Shown here: positions 8,419 through 17,562 of the stretch, piece after piece
Layout of the letters: each line of letters opens with the position of its first letter
Numbering within the stretch: the first letter of the stretch is position 1
From: Paenibacillus sp. Marseille-Q4541
Lineage (GTDB): Bacteria > Bacillota > Bacilli > Paenibacillales > Paenibacillaceae
DNA: 64,000 bases
Direction: 5' to 3'
NCBI RefSeq assembly: GCF_018310695.1
Contig: NZ_JAGXCY010000014.1
Coordinates: 1 to 64,000 of the forward strand
Notes under the pieces: model-generated
Told to the model about the DNA's origin: nothing
Database searches by the model: none
The model's input: only the letters and a program-made list of their open reading frames with translations
Position numbers and translations under genes: made by a program

Positions 8419-8673
8419 GTGACTAATCATAGCGATAAATCCATAGAGTTACTAGCCTTCGGCAGAGCTCTTCGAACAATCCGCAAAGAAAAGAAGCTCA
8501 CCCAAGATGAGCTCAGCCTTTACTCCCGTGTAGACCGGTCTTATATTAGCGAACTTGAGAATGGAGAAAAAGCGCCTACGTTGCTAACGATTACTGCATT
8601 AGCAAGGGCGCTTCATGTTAAGGCTTCGGTTTTGATAGAGGGTTATGAGATGGAATTGGAGGAAAAACAGTAA
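8419..8673 (+). CDS. XRE-family transcriptional regulator
   Basis: 84 residues holding a single lambda-repressor-type helix-turn-helix: FGRALRTIRKEKKLTQDELS, then SRVDRSYISELENGEKAPTL. There is no C-terminal effector domain, as in small phage or toxin-antitoxin regulators. AAGGGG precedes the GTG start. It sits among minus-strand genes; the divergent 75-residue gene is its nearest possible target. Confidence 0.85.
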   Translation: MTNHSDKSIELLAFGRALRTIRKEKKLTQDELSLYSRVDRSYISELENGEKAPTLLTITALARALHVKASVLIEGYEMELEEKQ

Positions 8674-8704
8674 CGGGCGAAGGATATATCGTAAATTCCG
8701 ATTA

Positions 8705-9418
8705 TCACTTTTTTGAATTCCCCATACTTCCTGCCCTTTCCACATGATCAGCCCGAATCTTCGGATCGGTGATATTTGCCTCTATTAATGATTGATAGAT
8801 TCTCTGGATATCGGATTCCGCTAGATCAGATTCCTTCTTCTCGGCTTGAATCCGATTCATTTTGCGCTGGATATATTCAGAAAGTTCAACATCGTACACA
8901 ATCAGTTCATCTGACTGGATTTTTCTCAGTTCCGGATCAACGCTGAACCTACAACGCATTGTAAAGGAAACTAATGAAATGTAACGGGTCTTTTGGTAGT
9001 CAGGAAGCAGACTTTTGACCGATTGAATATGTCCGTAATTTTGTAAAAAGGGATTGTACATTTTATAACGGTTACTCACCGTCCATGACTTATTCTCTCT
9101 TGTTCCTTTAATCTCTCCCGTGTAGTTCTTCGTCTCGATGACAAACAATCCTTGCGGGGTAATTACCACATGGTCGATCTGTGAATATCCCGTACGAGAC
9201 TTCGAGTTGGCCACCATTAAATCACTTAGATATTTACATCCTTTAGGAAGTTGGTCTAGTTGAATATTAATCTTATGTTCTCCCAGTTCACCAATTCGAG
9301 TAGGCTGAACCTTGGGCTTAGTGCTATTTCCGGAAGTTTTGGTTTTATTCGTATGCCCGGTTTGTTTTTTCTTTGGCTTATCAGTGGATTTGAACAATGA
9401 CATTATTTTTTGAAACAT
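8705..9418 (-). CDS. NERD domain protein
   Basis: 237 residues. A basic low-complexity N-terminus (about residues 1-40, KPKKKQTGHTNKTK) is followed by a NERD (nuclease-related) domain: GELGEHKINIQLDQLP near 44 and QIDHVVITPQGLFVIETKNY near 80-100, which carries the D...E-x-K arrangement of restriction-endonuclease-fold nucleases. The family is often linked to DNA processing or defence, but the role here is unknown. It lies next to an mcrC remnant and toxin genes, in a region with foreign-DNA character. Confidence 0.85.
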   Translation of the reverse strand: MFQKIMSLFKSTDKPKKKQTGHTNKTKTSGNSTKPKVQPTRIGELGEHKINIQLDQLPKGCKYLSDLMVANSKSRTGYSQIDHVVITPQGLFVIETKNYTGEIKGTRENKSWTVSNRYKMYNPFLQNYGHIQSVKSLLPDYQKTRYISLVSFTMRCRFSVDPELRKIQSDELIVYDVELSEYIQRKMNRIQAEKKESDLAESDIQRIYQSLIEANITDPKIRADHVERAGSMGNSKK

Positions 9419-9694
9419 AAGAGAACTCCGTTCTTAAATGTAATAGTATTTCACCCAATCCGTTTCGTCTTCTTTGTCCATTTCAAGCAACGGGGCAAAA
9501 GTGCCTCAAAGTATATAAGTAATTTGTTGCACTTTGGCTTTATAAATTTTCGCCATGGCGCTTTAACTGCCCTTTTTACTTATTTCGTCTGAACTATGAA
9601 TTCCTAGTACCCGCCCAGCTAAATCCACCTCATATGACCTTTTACCAATTGTAACCATGAACTAGACCGTTAAATTATCTATGTGTAATTAAAC

Positions 9695-10365
9695 TTACTC
9701 CAACATAAAAATCTTATTTATCTCTTCTATAACACAGTCAGAATTATCCGATACCAAGTTTGATATATTTACTCTCTTAACTAACCATTTTATTGGTCTT
9801 TCTTGATAAGAGCGATTTAGATACTGAGGAAAATCGATGATATGTCCCGTATTCGGATACAATAATATGCATAAGAAATTTGATATTCTCTTAAATACGC
9901 ATACATTTGGTAAAGATCTTCTTGATTAATTTTATATCTTTGTGAGTTTGGTAATATTAGTTTCCACTTAGTATCTATTATTGTAACAGGGGAGCCTGTA
10001 ATCTTATCTACGAGTAAAATATCCGGAATAAGTTTACCTTCACCAGTGTTAGCATTAGCAAATAACCACCTTGACGCTTTCTTCTTTTCAATTATTACTT
10101 CTTATACAAAGTTATACTCATATTGAATCAATCTATTTCGAACGGTCCGCTCAAACAATTGATTCAGGTCAAACAATAAGCTAAAAGTCTGATTCGTCCC
10201 TTTTTGCTAACTTATCCGTTTTAGGCAGTACCTCAATAATAAGATTTGATGTTCCTATAACTCCTACCCATTGTTTGAATGCTAGCTTTTTATAGCCCCA
10301 CCGAAAGAGATCCTTATTCTATAATTTTTCTAATTTCGAAAGGGATTCAGCATCAATGAAGAAAA
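9695..10365 (-). pseudogene. mcrC remnant (McrBC restriction subunit)
   Basis: Translation in shifting frames gives recognisable McrC pieces in the right order: FKQWVGVIGTSNLIIEVLPK, then LFDLNQLFERTVRNRLIQ, then GKLIPDILL, VTIIDTKWKLI and QEDLYQMYAYLREY, and finally LLYPNTGHIIDFPQYLNRSY up to a stop at 9695. PDILL, the DTKW motif and DLYQMYAY are the core of the McrC nuclease domain. At least two in-frame stops and two frameshifts separate the pieces. No mcrB is nearby, and the remnant begins 10 bases after the neighbouring immunity gene ends. Confidence 0.75.
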
Positions 10366-10374
10366 ATTATGGAT

Positions 10375-10785
10375 TCATTCTTCAAACTCGAAATCATCTG
10401 TTACAACTGGTATTAAAGGTGATAAAAATGGGTCTTTTTTTTCTTTAACGCTTCCCCTCGCAAGAACGTATACTATAAACTCATTAGAATGTTTTGAGTG
10501 CTCATCATTAAAAACATAAAGCATTCCATAAGAGCCAGGTGCAATCATCCCTATATTTTCCATTATACCTACAGGATTAAATTTTGATGAAGGCTCACGA
10601 TTCCATAAACCCGTCATCCAAAGATGATATTGTCCATTTATTGCCTTAATATCTAACACATCTACATTTGGCTGTAAATCTTCAATATATTTTTTAGCTG
10701 TTTCAATGATTATTTCTTCTCGTTCATTGCGTTCCTCATCACCAGTACTTTCTAAAATGACTGCCCAACCATGATATTGATACAT
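10375..10785 (-). CDS. Immunity protein, Imm7-like
   Basis: 136 residues beginning MYQYHGWAVI, an opening I associate with the Imm7 immunity family, and ending in an acidic tail (DDFEFEE). AGAGAGGTG precedes the ATG. It starts 23 bases after the toxin reading frame and would protect the cell from that toxin. It is intact although the toxin gene carries a nonsense codon, as expected for a retained orphan immunity gene. Confidence 0.7.
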   Translation of the reverse strand: MYQYHGWAVILESTGDEERNEREEIIIETAKKYIEDLQPNVDVLDIKAINGQYHLWMTGLWNREPSSKFNPVGIMENIGMIAPGSYGMLYVFNDEHSKHSNEFIVYVLARGSVKEKKDPFLSPLIPVVTDDFEFEE

Positions 10786-10808
10786 GCTTTCACCTCTCTA
10801 GTCCTTCA

Positions 10809-12215
10809 TTAAAATGGCGAGATATCAATAATAATCTCAACCTCGTATCTCTTCTCATATTCTCTTAATTGTCTAATTATTTTATCAGCAGGTGCTGTCT
10901 CAAAATGAAAGTATGCCTTTCTGCCTGTTTCAATACCAGCTTCAATGGTTGCCTTTGCCTGTTCTCTAAATTGAGGACTTAGATTATTCATTGATGTCTT
11001 AGTCTGACCAATGTACTTGTCAGAGACTACATCAAACTCTCGACCTTTGGGATCATTATTGAATATCATTCGAGACTGTCCATCAAGTTTTTCTCCAAGT
11101 AAATCTGCACCTGCATCTTCCTTATTTGATTTCTTTAGTCCACCTGAATATTGAGTATAGATACCTTTACCACTATTCAATGTAGAAGCAACTTCTCCCG
11201 GCCCCTCAACCCTATCCAAGTCCTCATCCCTTGCCCCCTCACTCCGGTTCACATGCGGAGATTCCTCCGGTGCAATCCTTTGAAGAATCTTGAAGCCTTC
11301 ACCGGTGGTCGCTTGACGGTAAGGGAACAGCTCAGATAGCAAGGGTAGCTTCACTTTGCTGGTGTTGGCAGTGACTTTACCCACTTCCTTGATCTTGGAT
11401 ACTTTCGCTATATTTTTGAGGTAGAGACCTGGGATTAACATGGCAGTGACACTGCCCAGCATCTCACCCTTTTTCCAAGAGGAGCCTTGTTCAAAATCCT
11501 TGTACGCCTATTGGGGCGCTTCCCACAGAACCTCTGGATTCCGATATATGTAGTCTGCTGTATCCACAACTTCCTGGATGGTTTGTTTAGGGCGCCATAC
11601 CAAATTATTGGCGAACTCCACAGCCCCCACGACATTCATTGCCGCATTCTTACCCAGCGACATGAAATACGCGCGAGTCGCAGAATCCGCCGCCTCCATG
11701 TTCTTGCGCCCCTCGCTCTTCCCGTAGGTCTCATCCAACCATTTCAGGTAGTCCAACTCCGGATTATCATTAATATCGTAGTCGTTCCTCATGAAATGCT
11801 TTTGCCAATACGCAAAAGTGTCATCGTTCTTTTTGTTATCCGGCGTAATGGAGGTTCCATCCGACAGCTTCAGAGGCGGTCCGTTCGGCTTTTGCTCTGG
11901 GCTTGCGTTCTGCTGCAACATAGGGTCTGAGTTCCGATTTAATGGATCCATGGCGTCAGCAAGAATAAACTTACTCGCAATGCGATTTAATTCAAGAGAA
12001 ATGGAAGACAATAACGATGCCATTTGCTCCATATCTTTTCTAGCAGTAATAAAATCACTATAAAATTGCTGTCTTGTTGTACCATCCCATAAAGCTTCCA
12101 TGGATAATACTTGATTAACTAAATGGTTAATCATTTGTTGAATGACTTTACTAGAATTATCAAAATGAGCCGCGACTGAAATAGCTTGGTCAGGAGTTAT
12201 TCTAATGGTATTCAT
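10809..12215 (-). pseudogene. WXG100 polymorphic toxin with an in-frame amber codon
   Basis: One continuous frame interrupted by a single TAG at 11508-11510. The 5' half (235 codons) opens with an ESAT-6/WXG100 domain (EALWDGTTRQQFYSDF near residue 60), the signal for type VII secretion. After the TAG the frame continues at once with AYKDFEQGSSWKKGEMLG and a hydrophobic pre-toxin stretch. The C-terminal domain (FDVVSDKYIGQTKTSMNNLS, then RQLREYEKRYEVEIIID) has the D...Q-x-K look of a restriction-endonuclease-fold toxin. An internal start at 11462 could still yield a separate C-terminal product. The immunity gene follows directly. Confidence 0.75.
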
Positions 12216-12293
12216 AAAATTACCTCATAGAAATAATATTACACACCACTCTACTATAATTTACCAAAAATGTGCAACCTCATAAGGTGATTG

Positions 12294-12712
12294 TCACGAT
12301 TTGTTTCTTTCCGTTGCTGTTAATTCAGGTGCAAACCTAGCCGCTCTAATACTAGCCTGCGCTTCGTCAAGAGCGAAGTTCATTTTAAATGTCACCTTCA
12401 AGTCTTTATAATTCATATACTCTTCCTGCTTGGTAAGCCTCATAATGACCTACAATTTAATGTGCCACTGTTGGTCTGCCTGTGACTCGGGAATTTGCAC
12501 TTAGGGTACCTATTCCCGTATTCTCAGCAGGCAGTACACCTGTATTTATAATAAACCGATCATACATCATTCCAGTTTCCATTCATCATAAAATCCGGTC
12601 TGCTTAGAATATTATTTTGTTCTGGAAAACCAAGAGATCTTGTGTAGTCCATGAGCTCTTTTTGTTGAAACTCAGTTAATAGGAGTTCATTTCTATAAGG
12701 GCTCCCATCCCC
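12294..12712 (-). pseudogene. Remnant of an HExxGH metallopeptidase-like toxin tip
   Basis: Three frames give consecutive pieces: SPYRNELLLTEFQQKELMDY up to GNWNDV; then MYDRFIINTGVLPAENTG, SANSRVTGRPTVAH-stop-IVGHYEAYQAGR; then ALDEAQASIRAARFAPELTA to a stop at 12294. Restoring one base turns the TAA in VAH*IVGH into GAA, giving HEIVGH, a zinc-metallopeptidase signature. The remnant starts directly at the stop codon of the ABC permease gene, so an upstream deletion joined the two. The last 40 codons are also preceded by an AGGAAGAG-like site (ATG at 12416). Confidence 0.6.
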
Positions 12713-12713
12713 C

Positions 12714-15041
12714 TCACTCCACCCCTTTCAAAGCCCCAATCATATCAACCCGCTCCACCTTCCTCCTAAGCAACACGCTCGACACTACAGTGAGCACGAA
12801 TGCAATAGAAACAGATATCAAAATAACGGGCAGATTGACTTGATTCGGGATTTGCTGATGGGCGCTTGCCATGGCCTGGACAGCTAGGGTATACATATAG
12901 GCACCTATTGGCAGCGCAACAATAACCGCAACGGTGGTCAGGATCATATTCTCAGTGAAGATGAGTCGGTATATTTTATTTTTGGGATAGCCTAGCACCT
13001 TTAGTGTCGCAAGCTCCCGATTTCTTTCATAAATGTTGATGGAGGATATTGTATAGATCGTACCAAAAGAAAGAACAATGGCACTTATAATAAACAAGAT
13101 AAAAACAAAGCTATTTTGCTTCATCATATATTCCGCGGATCTCTTCAAATCCGCCTTATCTGCAATGGTCTCCACTGGTTGATCTTGCTCGAAGAAGTTA
13201 CGAACGGTTGTAAGGTCCGCTACGTTACTCGCTTCCACTAATAGTGTTGTTGGATTATTGTCTATGCCAAAGCTCTCTAGATACGCCGGAGTAATATAAA
13301 AAGACGGATTCGAATACTGGGTGGATATGTGTGCAACCTGCATGTCGACTGTTTTGTTAGCAAACGCTGGATCAGTGAACTTGATTCCGATGCGATCCCC
13401 TTCTTGGATCCGGTATTTGTCGGCATACGATTTAGGTACTAGTACACCATTATCGTTCAACGCGAACCGCTTTTCATTTTCGTCCATGAAATGAATAAGA
13501 GAGTTTTCTTTATCCGTAACAACCAATGTGGCATTCTCGTTATTTCCCTCTAGGATAAGTTCGACGGGAAAGGTAGACAGCTCATAACTACTCTCAATGC
13601 CGCTGGGCAGTTGCACCGTCTCTAGGGCAGTTCCTCTCATATAATCGACTTTTAAATCATAGGTGTTCACCTTTTCAATCTGGGAAGCTACTTGCATCAA
13701 GCCCATCTGCGTACCAAAAGCAGTGATTAGTAACACCGTGCTCACCATTACACCAAAGGAGCTTGCTAGTGCTTTAGGTTTATTTAAAAATATATTTCTT
13801 AAAATGATCTTATTGCTGTAGGAAATATAATTCCAAAATCCAGTCGCTCGCTCGATAAGCAGCTTCCTCGTCTTCTTCGGTGGTTTTGGACGCATCGCCA
13901 TAGCTGCACGTTCTCGTAAGATGGGTCTGGCACTTAAGTAACATGCTACGATTCCGAACGCACTGGAGAAGAAGATAGGTACAATCACAGAAGGTAAGGA
14001 TAGGGAGAATGTAATGTCAGGGAGAGAAGTGGATACTGCACTCTTCGCTGCGATCATGGGGATGAATAGATTCGCGGCAATAACATAACCAAGAATGGAG
14101 CCGACGATCCCCACCAGCACTGGGTACCCCATATAATGAAGTAAAATGTTCCTGTTTTTCACACCCAACGCTTTCATGATCCCTACTTGATTTCGTTGCG
14201 AATCAATAATCCGCGACATCGTAAGGAATAGAATAACGGCTGTGATGATGAATAGGACCAGTGGCACAACATTGCTCATGACTTTATTGTTATAGAACAT
14301 TTGTTGTAATTGAATATAATTGAACGTTCGCTCTTTGCTAACTAGGTTTACATAGGAGAGACCTTTGGACTCTGCTTCAATGGCTTGACCTAACTTATCA
14401 ATATCGTAACCATCCTCCGCATCAATCATGAGCTCATTATAGTAAAGGCCGCCTGTGATTTCAGGCAGAGCGGCTTCTTTGATATACGCAAATCCGGAAG
14501 TTTTATGATCTTGGGTTGCGTTCTTTTTGACATATTCCACATTCATAGCCAAGCCGCTAATGGTGAACATCAGATTATGGTTATTCACATTTATCTGAAA
14601 TTGATCACCTACTTGGTACTGATGCTCATTAGCATAATGATAATCTAGCAAAATTTCACTCTTAAGGGTTGGAATCTTCCCCTTCATGATCGCAGACGTA
14701 TTCATCTCATTCATTTCAGGGATCGAATGTACCTTTATCGTAGCTTTCGTATCTTCAAAAACTTGCTCCGCCTCCAAGGTGTACCGTCCCTCGATTTTGT
14801 TTATACCTTGGATCTTACGTAAGCTCTCCACGTCCTGCTTGGAAATTTGTTTGTAATAGACATTCAAGTCACTTAAATTATGTTCTTTATAATACGCCTT
14901 TGAATAATCGCTAAGATCATCACTTAACGTGTCTAGTCCCGCATAGAAAAAAGCCCCGACTGCAATCACGAGAACAAAAGCTATAAATTGTCCGATCGAT
15001 TGCCTCATATCCCTGAACAACTTCCATATTAATTTCGTCAT
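12714..15041 (-). CDS. ABC transporter permease, FtsX/MacB family
   Basis: Large membrane subunit of a LolCDE/MacB/YknZ-like exporter. It has an N-terminal membrane segment (FIAFVLVIAVGAFFYAGL), an extracellular domain of about 200 residues, then three-helix FtsX blocks near residues 265-380 and at the C-terminus (ILFIISAIVLSFGTIYTISS onwards), each with the conserved VGIMKALG / LATLKVLGYPK motif. The start codon overlaps the stop of the ATPase gene (TGATG), so translation is coupled. These systems export lipids, peptides or antibiotics; the substrate cannot be read. No sensor-kinase pair is adjacent. Confidence 0.88.
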   Translation of the reverse strand: MTKLIWKLFRDMRQSIGQFIAFVLVIAVGAFFYAGLDTLSDDLSDYSKAYYKEHNLSDLNVYYKQISKQDVESLRKIQGINKIEGRYTLEAEQVFEDTKATIKVHSIPEMNEMNTSAIMKGKIPTLKSEILLDYHYANEHQYQVGDQFQINVNNHNLMFTISGLAMNVEYVKKNATQDHKTSGFAYIKEAALPEITGGLYYNELMIDAEDGYDIDKLGQAIEAESKGLSYVNLVSKERTFNYIQLQQMFYNNKVMSNVVPLVLFIITAVILFLTMSRIIDSQRNQVGIMKALGVKNRNILLHYMGYPVLVGIVGSILGYVIAANLFIPMIAAKSAVSTSLPDITFSLSLPSVIVPIFFSSAFGIVACYLSARPILRERAAMAMRPKPPKKTRKLLIERATGFWNYISYSNKIILRNIFLNKPKALASSFGVMVSTVLLITAFGTQMGLMQVASQIEKVNTYDLKVDYMRGTALETVQLPSGIESSYELSTFPVELILEGNNENATLVVTDKENSLIHFMDENEKRFALNDNGVLVPKSYADKYRIQEGDRIGIKFTDPAFANKTVDMQVAHISTQYSNPSFYITPAYLESFGIDNNPTTLLVEASNVADLTTVRNFFEQDQPVETIADKADLKRSAEYMMKQNSFVFILFIISAIVLSFGTIYTISSINIYERNRELATLKVLGYPKNKIYRLIFTENMILTTVAVIVALPIGAYMYTLAVQAMASAHQQIPNQVNLPVILISVSIAFVLTVVSSVLLRRKVERVDMIGALKGVE

Positions 15042-15745
15042 CACCACTCAATCCCTTCAACACTTTGTTTCTTCTCATTTATGGTGATGCTTTCGATCCT
15101 CCCGCTTTTAACCTTGATTACCTTATCGGCCATCGGCGCAATGGCGGAATTATGTGTGACGAGCACAACACATTTTTTCGTGTCCTTGTTCAAATCTTGA
15201 AGCAGCTTTAGGACAGACTTTCCTGTCACATAATCCAAAGCCCCGGTGGGTTCATCACAGAGTAAAAGTGTAGGATTTTTGGCAACAGCTCTTGCGATCG
15301 CAACCCTTTGTTGTTCTCCTCCAGAGAGCTGGGAAGGAAAGTTTTTGATCCGATCTGTGAGTCCAACTTTATGTAAAACATCTTTCGCATCCAGATGGTT
15401 CTTACATACTTCCGTAGCAAATTCAACATTCTCCAGTGCGTTTAAATTCGGAATTAAGTTATAGAATTGAAATACGAAGCCAATCTTCTCACCGCGATAG
15501 GTCGTTAATTTCTTTTCACCTAATCTTGTGATTTCTTTACCACCAACCAACACTTGACCTGAAGAAGCCGTATCCATACCGCCAAGGATATTCAGTATCG
15601 TGCTTTTACCGGCACCGCTTGCACCTAATATAACGACGAACTCTCCCTCTGATATGGAAAAATCAACACCGGCAAGCGCCTGAATGGTCACTTCACCGAT
15701 TTTGTAATCCTTCGTAACGTTTTTAAATTCAATTATCGTTCTCAC
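15041..15745 (-). CDS. ABC transporter ATPase, LolD/MacB-type
   Basis: 234-residue nucleotide-binding subunit. Walker [10 protein letters not shown] near residue 40, Q-loop [10 protein letters not shown], signature [14 protein letters not shown], Walker [13 protein letters not shown] and switch His VTHN are all intact. GAGGAGATG precedes the GTG start. It powers the permease encoded just downstream; the two genes form an operon. Confidence 0.92.
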   Translation of the reverse strand: MRTIIEFKNVTKDYKIGEVTIQALAGVDFSISEGEFVVILGASGAGKSTILNILGGMDTASSGQVLVGGKEITRLGEKKLTTYRGEKIGFVFQFYNLIPNLNALENVEFATEVCKNHLDAKDVLHKVGLTDRIKNFPSQLSGGEQQRVAIARAVAKNPTLLLCDEPTGALDYVTGKSVLKLLQDLNKDTKKCVVLVTHNSAIAPMADKVIKVKSGRIESITINEKKQSVEGIEW

Positions 15746-16119
15746 GGCTTACATCTCCTCGTTATAAATTTTTTATGACGTAGTACCACTGAACAGGCGG
15801 GGGAGCGCTCCAACCGCTTCAATCCACTATTTTTCCATCATATAACAATGAAGAAAAATCACTTCCCCCAATCGATGTATATTGGGATCGGTCTCCAGAA
15901 GGAGTTCGAACTCACCGCCGTCAAGGTGTGCCGATAGAATCTGTTTGTACACTCGTCAGTAAAGAGATGAATGAAAGAACGTATAAGAGAATGACAACTT
16001 CAAAAAGTTAAAGATACGTAACGTGATAAATGACTCGTATATTATTATCCCTTCATCTTGAGATTCTTAATGAGGAGATTCAATCTATCTAGCGACAAAG
16101 AAAATAAGCTTAAAAACAA
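15746..16119. other. Intergenic region with a possible gene fragment
   Basis: It holds the promoter area of the ABC operon. On the plus strand an open frame without a start (about 15793-16011) reads SYNNEEKSLPPIDVYWDRS and ends MTTSKS; its protein-like look suggests a remnant of a lost gene. I do not recognise it. Nothing else is evident. Confidence 0.35.
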
Positions 16120-16147
16120 AAAAACTATCCCGTCTAGGATAGTTTTT
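16120..16147. terminator. Bidirectional terminator
   Basis: AAAAACTATCC (16120-16130), 6-base loop, GGATAGTTTTT (16137-16147): a perfect stem with T-runs on both strands. It lies about 75 bases past the DUF4317 gene. Confidence 0.85.
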
Positions 16148-16222
16148 GTTTAACTCACTCTATCGTTGCAATCAGATGATAAGAGAATGATTTTGTAGCG
16201 CCTTCTAATCTAAAAAATAAAT

Positions 16223-17386
16223 CTACAACGTCTCAGTACTGAGTGTAAATCCTTCGATTACCACATCTTCATCGATCTCAATCATGATGCATCGTTTCCC
16301 TTGATAATTCACCTGTTTCACATACTTTAAATCCTGTGGGCTGACCGAAATTGTGGCTACCTTTGTATCGATCTTAATCGATTTTGACGTAAACTTCGGC
16401 ATAACACTGCTCGCCTTCAGTTCATAGTTCTTATCGTCGACGATCGTTTGAAAAGCCCGTTCCACTTTTTCCGTCGTCACGTCTTCTACACCGCTTACCG
16501 TCAGCATATCTTCCACATCTTTATAATCGAGCTTCGGTGGTTCTTCATCATCATTGGTTTCTATCACACGGTAGATTTCCTCGTACACATGTGCGATGGT
16601 CGACGCATCGAGTTGTTCGCCCGCCACTTCCTTCACGATATCTTCGAAGATGGCTCTTTCCTCCAGTGCCGTCACGGACCTTTCGGCATTCAAGACCTGT
16701 TCGATGAAATGCGGATCTGGAAAGTTCGATTTTCCCGTACAATACAGAATGCGGTTCACATCAGAATAATTGTCCGTCACGCTAGGATAAAAGAACCCTT
16801 GTTCCGGCGTACTGAGCTTAATAATCGGATCTACATTCACATTGTACTTATATTCTCTCTCCACATAATCAAATAAAAGAGTTTTCCGTTGCTTCTCCGT
16901 AGAATTCACGGTGCATAGAATGAACGGATGTGCGAACACTTCGTCCTTCTCGCTCACCTCGGCTTGTTCATTCCTGTCCTTGGTTGGCAGGTAGTACTGT
17001 CCGCGAACGAACGTAACCACCATATCCCGTTCATACTTGACATCCACCAACATTTTATCCACGAGCAGCAGCATCAGGTCCTGCCATTCCTCCGGATCAC
17101 CTGTCACCAAACCTTGGTGAAGCATCACCTGCGCCGGTTCCTCCGCTTCCTCCTGAAACTTTAACTCGAACAACTTCTGATCCAATTCACCGGTCAGCAG
17201 TTTTTTGAAATTGCCCAAATGCAGCTCCTGCTTCTCTCTCTCCAACAGTTCAAACGGCTGGCGCTCCGAATGATAGATCTCGTTGGTTTCCTTCATAATA
17301 TACACGTTGAGAATGTCATAAATATTCAGCAAATCATGATCCATCTTAAATTGCTTGCGTATATGAGCGACTTCTTTCTTTATCAT
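16223..17386 (-). CDS. DUF4317 family protein
   Basis: 387 residues covering the whole of a DUF4317-type protein: IRKQFKMDHDLLNIYDILNV at the N-terminus, then HSERQPFELLEREKQELHLG and NFKKLLTGELDQKLFELKFQ. It is soluble, acidic and without signal peptide or membrane segment. The family is common in Firmicutes and has no assigned function. It is a monocistronic gene; the ribosome site (AGGAG) is rather far from the ATG. Confidence 0.85.
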   Translation of the reverse strand: MIKKEVAHIRKQFKMDHDLLNIYDILNVYIMKETNEIYHSERQPFELLEREKQELHLGNFKKLLTGELDQKLFELKFQEEAEEPAQVMLHQGLVTGDPEEWQDLMLLLVDKMLVDVKYERDMVVTFVRGQYYLPTKDRNEQAEVSEKDEVFAHPFILCTVNSTEKQRKTLLFDYVEREYKYNVNVDPIIKLSTPEQGFFYPSVTDNYSDVNRILYCTGKSNFPDPHFIEQVLNAERSVTALEERAIFEDIVKEVAGEQLDASTIAHVYEEIYRVIETNDDEEPPKLDYKDVEDMLTVSGVEDVTTEKVERAFQTIVDDKNYELKASSVMPKFTSKSIKIDTKVATISVSPQDLKYVKQVNYQGKRCIMIEIDEDVVIEGFTLSTETL

Positions 17387-17440
17387 AATTCGTTAGACAA
17401 CTCCTAAGTAGTAAATTGGTTTTATCAGTATAAACGATAT

Positions 17441-17466
17441 AAAAACCCTTCGCTAGAAGGGCTTTT
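17441..17466. terminator. Terminator of fhs
   Basis: CCCTTC, GCTA loop, GAAGGG (17446-17461), flanked by AAAAA and CTTTT. It lies about 100 bases past the fhs stop. Confidence 0.75.
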
Positions 17467-17562
17467 AACGTTACTACTTTTCAGTTCCAAATATTCAAGC
17501 CTATCATTCCAAAATCGTTTGTTTAAAATCGTCACATGCGAAGGACTGCCGTCCTCCCCCTA

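Noticed and set aside
11435..11635. 66-codon minus-strand frame across the toxin junction
   Set aside because: It is a shadow of the toxin frame in another phase with no start signal.
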